Shown here in pieces: positions 8,099 to 12,180 of a stretch of DNA of 12,180 nucleotides. Location of the stretch: contig DATHBT010000125.1 of the NCBI GenBank assembly GCA_035295985.1, forward strand, positions 1 through 12,180, in the 5' to 3' direction. This DNA is from JAIVGV01 sp035295985. Its GTDB lineage: Bacteria > Acidobacteriota > Blastocatellia > Pyrinomonadales > Pyrinomonadaceae. The notes under the pieces were generated by a model. It did not search any database, was not told where the DNA came from, and saw only the letters and a list, made by a program, of their open reading frames with translations. How positions within the stretch are numbered: the stretch's first letter is position 1; each line of letters opens with the position of its first letter. Both the position numbers and the translations under genes were made by a program.

Positions 8099-8137
8099 GG
8101 CCTGCGCCCCGCGCGGTATTGTTCTCAGGCGCAGGCC
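8099..8137 (-). other. Perfect 10-bp inverted repeat in the gap between the LysM gene and the phosphoesterase gene
   Basis: GGCCTGCGCC (8099-8108) and GGCGCAGGCC (8128-8137) are exact complements around a 19-nt loop. The repeat begins one base after the LysM gene's stop on the minus strand. No T-tract follows. It could trim expression of the two downstream genes by partial termination or protect the upstream mRNA end. A 10-bp palindrome, GCCTGCAGGC (8082-8091), lies next to it. Confidence 0.7.
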
Positions 8138-8138
8138 G

Positions 8139-9278
8139 TCATTCTTCCTTCGGGGGCCTGCCGCCTTCACCGTTACGGCCGAGCCGTGCCGCCGCCGCCG
8201 GGGGGATCCACAGCCTCCACCCCGCCTGGATGTAGTCTTTGTTCTTCACCAGATCGCTGTTGGCGTTAACGATGACGTCCCACCTGTTGCCGTCTCCGTA
8301 CGACAGCTCGCTGATGTGCCAGAGCTTGTCGCCGGGCTGGACGACGTGGTAGCCGCCCAGCTCAGGGCGACGCGGATCCCACACCCGCTCGCCCTTTTCC
8401 GCCTCTCGCCCGCCGGGGTCGCCCCCGTGCGGCGGCTCGCCGCCGCCCTGCGCCGGGGGCGGGCTCGCCACCCCGGGTGACTTGCGCATCCCTTCGAGTA
8501 GCCCCTCGTAGGTCGGCACCTTCGTTGCGTCGAAGCCGACGCTGACGTTGTTGAACTCGGCTAGCTTATGATCCACGTGGTCGATGAAGTCGGCCGCCGT
8601 CTTCAGCTCGTCGCCGACGCGGTAGCCGCCGAGGGCGCAGAAGCTCCGCACCTCGTTCCCGAGCGCGACGTAGTTCTTGTAAAGCTGCTTGTTGTCGGCG
8701 GTGTTCTCCGCCTGCCTGTAAACCCCGATGAAGGAGCGATAGAGGACGGCGGACGCCGTGGTGACGACGAAGACGGTGACCAACTTGCCGTTGCGCGCGT
8801 TGGCCCATCCGTCCTGCGTGATGAAGAAGAGGGCGACGGCCGCCGCCAGGGCCGAGAGCGAGAAGGTGCCGATGGCGATGAAGTGCCACCGGTAGAAGTC
8901 GGTGAAGACGCGGAAGTGGTGCTCGGCGCGCGCCTCTATCTCCTTCAACTGCTCGCGCAGCCGCGCCTGCAGCACCGGCGGGACGTCCCCGTGCATCGGT
9001 GGGGGGCCGGAGCGCAAGGCCTCCCTGGCGCGCTGCAGAGGCTCAGACCACCGCCGGGCGTGACTACCCGCCATCCAGGACATGATCTCGCTGAACCCGA
9101 AAACCCCCAGGCTCAGGGCGATAGTCAGCGTGACGATTTGCCCCGTGCCGTTCACCAGCATGGCGTCGCGCAGCCACGTGACCGATTGAGTGTTGTAGCT
9201 GTACCCGATGGCACCGCCCGCCAGTAGGGCGACGCCCGCGAGGAGAGCGCACAGCACTCTTCTGGATTGATCGCTCAT
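8139..9278 (-). CDS. Four-TM membrane protein with C-terminal LysM domain
   Basis: The 379-residue product has hydrophobic helices at about 8-26, 46-68, 132-154 and 164-184. A helical, charged segment (75-130) lies between the second and third. A Pro/Gly-rich linker (about 268-305) leads to a LysM domain at about 309-359 with Y-H-V-V-Q-P-G-D-K-L-W-H-I-S and a W-x-x-I-x-x-A-N core. LysM normally binds peptidoglycan or other GlcNAc polymers, or can act as an adaptor in the cytoplasm. The basic N-terminus and four helices would place LysM in the cytoplasm, which is odd for a wall-binding role. The helix pair at 130-184 followed by a conserved-looking helix recalls SLATT-type two-TM effectors, a weak resemblance. 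The ATG at 9278 follows TAGGAGG with a 4-nt spacer. It is first gene of the three-gene minus-strand operon, 104 bp upstream of the phosphoesterase. Confidence 0.85.
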   Translation of the reverse strand: MSDQSRRVLCALLAGVALLAGGAIGYSYNTQSVTWLRDAMLVNGTGQIVTLTIALSLGVFGFSEIMSWMAGSHARRWSEPLQRAREALRSGPPPMHGDVPPVLQARLREQLKEIEARAEHHFRVFTDFYRWHFIAIGTFSLSALAAAVALFFITQDGWANARNGKLVTVFVVTTASAVLYRSFIGVYRQAENTADNKQLYKNYVALGNEVRSFCALGGYRVGDELKTAADFIDHVDHKLAEFNNVSVGFDATKVPTYEGLLEGMRKSPGVASPPPAQGGGEPPHGGDPGGREAEKGERVWDPRRPELGGYHVVQPGDKLWHISELSYGDGNRWDVIVNANSDLVKNKDYIQAGWRLWIPPAAAARLGRNGEGGRPPKEE

Positions 9279-9300
9279 TAGACCTCCTACGCGTGTTACC

Positions 9301-9314
9301 GCTTCCCCGGAAGC
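9301..9314. promoter_or_regulatory. Small hairpin upstream of the LysM gene start
   Basis: GCTTC (9301-9305) and GAAGC (9310-9314) pair around a CCCG loop, 22 bases upstream of the start codon of the first operon gene. It lies where a 5'-leader hairpin or operator would be. No clear -35/-10 pair could be chosen on the minus strand here. Confidence 0.3.
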
Positions 9315-9355
9315 ACTTACCGGCGCGGGATTTGAACAGCCGCGCGATTACTGTG

Positions 9356-9558
9356 GCGTGACCATGACCCCTAGCGACGTTGTTGGCTGAAGTATGAGTC
9401 GGGTGGAAGGCGTGCCGCCGCAGTCCTCGGTGGTGAAAGTAACCGCACCGACCGCCTTGCGCATACGACCAACCCGGTGTCGTTCCTTCGGCGGAAAGGA
9501 TACGGAGCGAACGCGGGGAGCGCAGTCTGGGATGTAAAGGCCGTGAGGCCTACCACGC
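9356..9558 (+). ncRNA. Candidate structured RNA element of about 200 nt, possibly mobile-element-derived
   Basis: The block folds on paper into nested, perfect stems. The closing stem is GCGTG 9356-9360 with CACGC 9554-9558. Inside it, GTATG 9392-9396 pairs with CATAC 9462-9466, then AAGGCG 9407-9412 with CGCCTT 9453-9458, then TCGGTG 9427-9432 with CACCGA 9446-9451. Next come CGTTC 9481-9485 with GAACG 9509-9513, and AGGCC-GTGA-GGCCT (9538-9551) with a GNRA tetraloop. CGGGT (9400-9404) could pair with ACCCG (9472-9476) as a pseudoknot. The GTGA and GAAA loops favour the plus strand. Both overlapping minus-strand ORFs here look spurious. Size and pseudoknot potential recall IscB-associated omega/HEARO RNAs. 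A group II intron fragment is an alternative. No iscB or reverse transcriptase gene follows, so the identity is open. Confidence 0.45.
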
Positions 9559-9889
9559 ATAACCAGAAAAGGCAGCTTTAATAGCGTCTCCTCCGCTCAT
9601 GGACTTGCCTACTGAAACATCTCATCAAAGACTCTCTTTGGTGATGAGGTTAAAGGCTGCGCCGATCATAAGGAAGGGCACGCGGCCCCGGACGCTTAAA
9701 AGAGAGGCCAGAGTCGTTAGTTGCTGCGAAAATATCCACTTTAGCGACTCTAGCCCCTAAAAGATTAGGCGGGTCGGACTCTATAACAGCGGGACGGCGC
9801 TTGCAACAACATTTTGTAGCGTCGGAGATGATCGAGGCAGCAGGGTCGTTAGACAGGTAAAACCCACCTGGTGACCGTGAGGGCGATGT
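9559..9889. other. Non-coding stretch with two further hairpins
   Basis: No supported gene is present. A hairpin lies at 9621-9648: CTCATC with GATGAG, and AAAG with CTTT, with a 3-nt bulge. AGAGTCG (9710-9716) is complementary to CGACTCT (9745-9751) and extends to 11 bp with two G-T pairs. The stretch is AT-richer than the flanking genes. It could be the decayed continuation of the structured element at 9356-9558 or of the TIR-domain gene that follows. Confidence 0.5.
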
Positions 9890-9982
9890 GTGGCCCTCCC
9901 GTGGCAGTCAAAGCTGTCTGTATTGACTAATCAGCGTCCGGCGTCGGGCCGCGCGGGGGCGGGGAAGGCGGAAGGGCGAGCA

Positions 9983-10206
9983 GAGTCGGCCCGCTCCGTC
10001 TGGGTCTGGAAGGAGGTGGAATGCTGGTTGGGCGGGCACCCGGCGGAGAATTTCCTCATCGTTCTCACGGGCGGCGAACTTGCGTGGGACGCCGTCAGTA
10101 GGGGTTTCGACTGGGTTCACACGGACGCGCTGCCGGTCGGGTTGAGAGGGGCTTTAAGGACGAGCCGCGCCACGTTGACCTCCGCTGGGCCAGACCACCT
10201 CGACTA
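9983..10206 (+). pseudogene. Truncated, frameshifted TIR-domain gene remnant
   Basis: Reading from 9983 gives E-S-A-R-S-V-W-V-W-K-E-V-E-C-W-L, then E-N-F-L-I-V-L-T-G-G-E-L-A-W-D, then G-F-D-W-V-H-T-D-A-L-P and L-R-G-A. These match the C-terminal half of a common bacterial TIR-domain family (S-x-W-V-x-x-E-V-x-x-W-L, L-I-x-L-T-x-G-E-L-x-W-D, F-x-W-x-x-T-x-x-L-P). The Glu codon at 10013-10015 is where the TIR catalytic glutamate would sit. At about 10153 the match jumps to the next frame: F-K-D-E-P-R-H-V-D-L-R-W-A-R (10153-10194). A missing T in GGGCTTTAAGG explains the jump. The N-terminal half of the TIR domain is absent, and upstream DNA (an open frame back to a GTG at 9890) shows no match. 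TIR domains hydrolyse NAD+ or signal from it in immunity; this copy should be dead. Confidence 0.75.
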
Positions 10207-10215
10207 CCCAGCCAG

Positions 10216-10243
10216 CTAACCTCTAGCCTCTAGCCTCTAACCT
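10216..10243 (+). repeat. Four tandem 7-bp repeats, CTA(A/G)CCT
   Basis: CTAACCT, CTAGCCT, CTAGCCT and CTAACCT follow one another without gaps, ending 16 bp before the start codon of the iminopeptidase gene. They occupy the place of the promoter and ribosome-binding site. No Shine-Dalgarno sequence is visible there. Confidence 0.9.
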
Positions 10244-10259
10244 CTGTTACATTCCAGCC

Positions 10260-11207
10260 ATGAAAGACCTCTACCCGGAGATCGAGCCGTACCAGCATGA
10301 CATGCTGCCGGTCTCGCCCGTCCACACGCTCTACTACGAGCAGTCCGGCAACCCCGAGGGCACGCCCGTCGTCTTCCTGCACGGCGGCCCCGGCGGCGGC
10401 ACCGTGCCCGACTACCGGCGCTTTTTCGACCCCGCGGCCTATCGCATCATCCTCTTCGATCAGCGCGGCGCGGGGCGCAGCACGCCGCACGCGAGCCTCG
10501 AAGAGAATACGACCTGGCACCTCGTCGAGGACATCGAAACCCTGCGTCGCCACTTAGGGATTGAGAGCTGGGTCGTCTTCGGCGGCTCGTGGGGCAGCAC
10601 GCTCGCGCTCGCCTACGCGCAGACGCACCCCGAGCGGGTGCGCGCTTTAGTCCTTCGCGGCATCTTCCTGTGCCGGCCCAAAGAGATTCGCTGGTTCTAC
10701 CAGGAGGGCGCGAGCTGGATTTACCCGGACGTGTGGGAGCACTACCTGAACGTCATCCCCTCGGAAGAGCGCGGCGACATGCTCTCGGCCTACCACCGTC
10801 GGCTGACGAGCGACGACGAGGCCACGCGCATCGAGGCGGCGCGCGCGTGGAGCGTCTGGGAGGGGAGCACTTCGAAGCTCTTGCCCGATCAGGGCCTCAT
10901 CGATCACTTCGGCGACCCGCACTTCGCCATCGCCTTCGCGCGCATCGAGTGCCACTACTTCATGAACAACGCCTTCTTCCCGACCGACAACCACCTCATC
11001 GAGAACGTCGGCAAGATTCGCCACATCCCGGCCGTCATCGTGCAGGGCCGCTACGACGTGGTCTGCCCCATCCAGAGCGCGTGGGAGCTGCACCGCGCCT
11101 GGCCCGAAGCCGACCTGCGCATCACGCCCGACGCCGGCCACTCCGCCCTCGAACCCGGCAACCGCTCCGCCCTTGTCGAAGCCACGGACAGGTTCAGAAA
11201 TGCGTGA
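10260..11207 (+). CDS. pip: Proline iminopeptidase (S33 family)
   Basis: The 315-residue length and every motif fit the proline iminopeptidase family, cytoplasmic serine peptidases that release N-terminal proline from peptides. The oxyanion motif is H-G-G-P-G-G (41-46). F-D-Q-R-G-A-G-R-S spans 66-74. The nucleophile elbow G-G-S-W-G-S (108-113) has Ser110. Asp266 lies in V-Q-G-R-Y-D-V-V-C-P, and His294 in D-A-G-H-S. The family-specific opening (L-Y-P-E-I-E-P-Y) and the C-H-Y-F cap segment (231-234) are also present. The ATG at 10260 is the natural family start but has no Shine-Dalgarno sequence. Tandem 7-bp repeats lie immediately upstream. There is no sign of damage. It is not obviously linked to the minus-strand operon, from which it is separated by nearly 1 kb of decayed sequence. 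Confidence 0.97.
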   Translation: MKDLYPEIEPYQHDMLPVSPVHTLYYEQSGNPEGTPVVFLHGGPGGGTVPDYRRFFDPAAYRIILFDQRGAGRSTPHASLEENTTWHLVEDIETLRRHLGIESWVVFGGSWGSTLALAYAQTHPERVRALVLRGIFLCRPKEIRWFYQEGASWIYPDVWEHYLNVIPSEERGDMLSAYHRRLTSDDEATRIEAARAWSVWEGSTSKLLPDQGLIDHFGDPHFAIAFARIECHYFMNNAFFPTDNHLIENVGKIRHIPAVIVQGRYDVVCPIQSAWELHRAWPEADLRITPDAGHSALEPGNRSALVEATDRFRNA

Positions 11208-11327
11208 CAGGTGAACCGCGACGGGCGACCGGGAGAAGACATCTTCTCTCCTGTTATCTGTCACGGTTTACGGTTCACGGCTCCGTACCTGTCATCCGTC
11301 AACTGTCACGATTAACGGCAATTTTCC
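11201..11327. repeat. Word-like intergenic repeats and hairpins after the iminopeptidase gene
   Basis: Short related words recur: CTGTCAC (11258-11264), the 7-bp series ACGGTTT, ACGGTTC, ACGGCTC (11263-11283), CTGTCAT (11289-11295) and CTGTCAC (11303-11309). GTGACAG (11204-11210) is complementary to CTGTCAC (11258-11264). GTGAACCG (11211-11218) is complementary to CGGTTCAC (11271-11278). These two pairings cross, so they are alternatives or a pseudoknot. GAGAAG-ACAT-CTTCTC (11233-11248) forms a compact hairpin that may help end the iminopeptidase transcript. Confidence 0.75.
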
Positions 11328-11357
11328 TTGTCACCCGTCGCTCGTGACCTGTACTAT
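11328..11357 (+). promoter_or_regulatory. Candidate sigma-70-type promoter of the HNH gene
   Basis: TTGTCA (11328-11333) and TACTAT (11352-11357) are separated by 18 bp. Transcription would begin roughly 5 bases before the ATG at 11369, so the mRNA would be almost leaderless. That agrees with the absence of a Shine-Dalgarno sequence there. Confidence 0.4.
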
Positions 11358-11368
11358 CTGTTGGCAAT

Positions 11369-11911
11369 ATGACCGGACGTGTTTTAGTCCTGAACGCATC
11401 TTTCGAGCCGATCAACGTGTGCAGCGAGCGGCGCGCGGTGGTGATGATCTTCAAGGGCGTGGCGCGGATGGAGGAGCACAACGGCCACATGCTCCACTCC
11501 TCCCGCATCACGATGCACGCGCCTTCGGTCATCCGGCTGACCGAGTACATCCACATCCCCTACAAGAACCGCTCGCTCTCGCGCAAGAACATCCTGCTGC
11601 GCGACCACTCGACCTGCCAGTACTGCGGCAAGCACCTGCCGCCGTCGGAGCTGACGCTCGACCACGTCTATCCGCGCTCGCGCGGCGGCGAGTCCACGTG
11701 GGACAATCTGGTCGCGTGCTGCAAACGCTGCAACCACCGCAAGGGCAGTCGCACGCCCGAGGAGGCCGGGATGCACCTGCGCCGCCGCCCGCGCGGCTTC
11801 TCGCTCCACGTCAGCCGCCAGATCATGCGCTACCTCGGGCGGGCCGACGAGACCTGGCGCAAATACCTGTTCTACGAATCGAACGGCGGAGAAGGGAACT
11901 ATGCCGACTGA
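11369..11911 (+). CDS. HNH endonuclease-fold protein
   Basis: The 180-residue product belongs to the widespread stand-alone HNH family that begins with V-L-V-L-N-A-S-F-E-P-I-N-V. The HNH/zinc core is clear: C83-x2-C86 (C-Q-Y-C-G), the catalytic D98-H99 in L-D-H-V-Y-P-R-S-R-G-G, Asn113 in W-D-N-L-V, then C118-x2-C121 followed by N122. The two cysteine pairs should bind a structural zinc, and His99 should be the general base with a divalent metal. Proteins of this family are usually chromosomal and of undefined function (DNA nicking or repair has been suggested), and they are not restriction enzymes with a partner methylase. None is present here. No Shine-Dalgarno sequence precedes the ATG, so translation may be leaderless. 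A tatA-like gene starts 30 bp downstream and is probably co-transcribed. Confidence 0.93.
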   Translation: MTGRVLVLNASFEPINVCSERRAVVMIFKGVARMEEHNGHMLHSSRITMHAPSVIRLTEYIHIPYKNRSLSRKNILLRDHSTCQYCGKHLPPSELTLDHVYPRSRGGESTWDNLVACCKRCNHRKGSRTPEEAGMHLRRRPRGFSLHVSRQIMRYLGRADETWRKYLFYESNGGEGNYAD

Positions 11912-11941
11912 CGTGACGGGCGGTCGGCGAGAGGCTGAGTG

Positions 11942-12180
11942 ATGACGGAAACTACTTTGGCGATCAACTTCGGCGGGCAGGAGATGTTGATCATCCTGAT
12001 CATCGTCGTGCTGCTGTTCGGCGCGAGCCGGCTGCCGCAACTGGCGAAGGCGCTCGGCCAGTCTAAGCGCGCCTTCCGCGAGGGGATGGACGAGGCCGAC
12101 GAGGAGGCGCGGCTCGACGCCAAGCGCCGCGAGCGTCTGCGCCCGGCCGACGAAGAGATCAGGCGCGACGACGTGGCCTC
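11942..12180 (+). CDS. tatA: TatA/E-family twin-arginine translocase subunit (partial, runs off the window)
   Basis: The frame stays open from the ATG at 11942 to the window end (79 full codons). A single hydrophobic helix at about 14-27 begins after G-G-Q-E and ends in the family's F-G hinge (26-27, L-L-F-G-A-S-R-L-P). An amphipathic helix follows (L-A-K-A-L-G, 34-39), then a charged acidic/basic tail. This is the layout of TatA, the membrane subunit that forms the protein-conducting assembly for folded twin-arginine substrates. The short N-terminus before the helix and the L-P-x-L-A-K-A-L-G segment favour TatA/E over TatB, but without the C-terminus TatB cannot be fully excluded. GAGAGG (11929-11934) lies 7 nt upstream of the ATG. 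It follows the HNH gene by 30 bp. Confidence 0.9.
   Translation, partial: MTETTLAINFGGQEMLIILIIVVLLFGASRLPQLAKALGQSKRAFREGMDEADEEARLDAKRRERLRPADEEIRRDDVA

Noticed and set aside
6700..8235. Long plus-strand open frame of 511 codons over the phosphoesterase gene
   Set aside because: Every phosphoesterase motif is encoded on the other strand. The composition is typical of an antisense shadow and there is no ribosome-binding site.
9327..9347. tRNA T-arm-like sequence (TTCAAATCC on the minus strand)
   Set aside because: Only a T-loop-like word with an imperfect stem is present. No anticodon arm, acceptor stem or D-arm can be assembled around it, so neither a tRNA nor an attachment site is supported.
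9348..9560. Two overlapping minus-strand open frames of 61 and 70 codons
   Set aside because: Both cover the block of nested complementary stems, and neither has a domain or ribosome-binding site. A conserved RNA explains them better than two proteins.
9599..9760. 53-codon plus-strand open frame after the structured element, where an iscB gene might be expected
   Set aside because: The translation shows none of the IscB N-terminal pattern or RuvC/HNH motifs, and no ribosome-binding site precedes it.
11369..11911. HNH protein as a restriction enzyme or as part of the STAND operon
   Set aside because: No methylase or specificity gene is nearby, the gene is on the other strand about 2 kb from the operon start, and the stand-alone family is a common chromosomal one.
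1..12180. CRISPR array, transposase or integrase genes, rRNA
   Set aside because: I looked for regularly spaced repeats, terminal inverted repeats with a transposase, and rRNA-like sequence. The only repeats are the 54-bp pair and short 7-bp words.

Overview
The window is GC-rich bacterial chromosomal DNA. Nothing names the host outright. The mix of an exported alpha/beta hydrolase, a trypsin/NB-ARC/TPR protein, a stand-alone HNH protein next to a tatA-like gene, and word-like intergenic repeats would fit an Acidobacteriota (Blastocatellia-type) genome. That placement is a guess.

Layout. (1) 1-1513, plus strand: two small genes, a DUF4190-like membrane protein and a secreted serine hydrolase. 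Both start inside a perfect 54-bp direct repeat that supplies their Shine-Dalgarno sequence, start codon and first three codons. (2) 1514-1864: non-coding, comparatively AT-rich, with a few hairpins. (3) 1865-3370, plus strand: a glycoside hydrolase family 43-like beta-propeller with a helical stretch of about 90 residues inside the fold. It converges on the next operon across a hairpin at 3378-3406. (4) 9278-3427, minus strand: three genes that look co-transcribed. In transcription order they are a four-TM protein ending in LysM, a calcineurin-like metallophosphoesterase with a large insertion, and a 983-residue trypsin-like protease/NB-ARC ATPase/TPR protein (a STAND architecture). (5) 9279-10259: no intact gene. 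It holds a compact block with nested complementary stems (9356-9558, possibly a structured RNA) and the frameshifted C-terminal half of a TIR-domain gene (9983-10206). (6) 10260-12180, plus strand: housekeeping-type genes, namely proline iminopeptidase, an HNH endonuclease-fold protein and the start of a TatA-family gene, separated by short 7-bp-period repeats.

The part most likely to be new is the minus-strand trio. NB-ARC STAND ATPases with a trypsin-like N-terminus and a TPR sensor are the architecture of inducible immune or programmed-death proteins. All protease triad and ATPase motifs are readable here. The gene is translationally coupled to an intact metallophosphoesterase gene and preceded by a membrane protein that could be an effector or target. 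A broken TIR-domain gene lies next to it in divergent orientation, as expected for a region where defence genes turn over. A working model, which is inference, is that TPR-sensed ligand drives NB-ARC oligomerisation, switches on the protease, and leads to cleavage of a partner such as the membrane protein or phosphoesterase. Nothing in the sequence proves antiphage activity.
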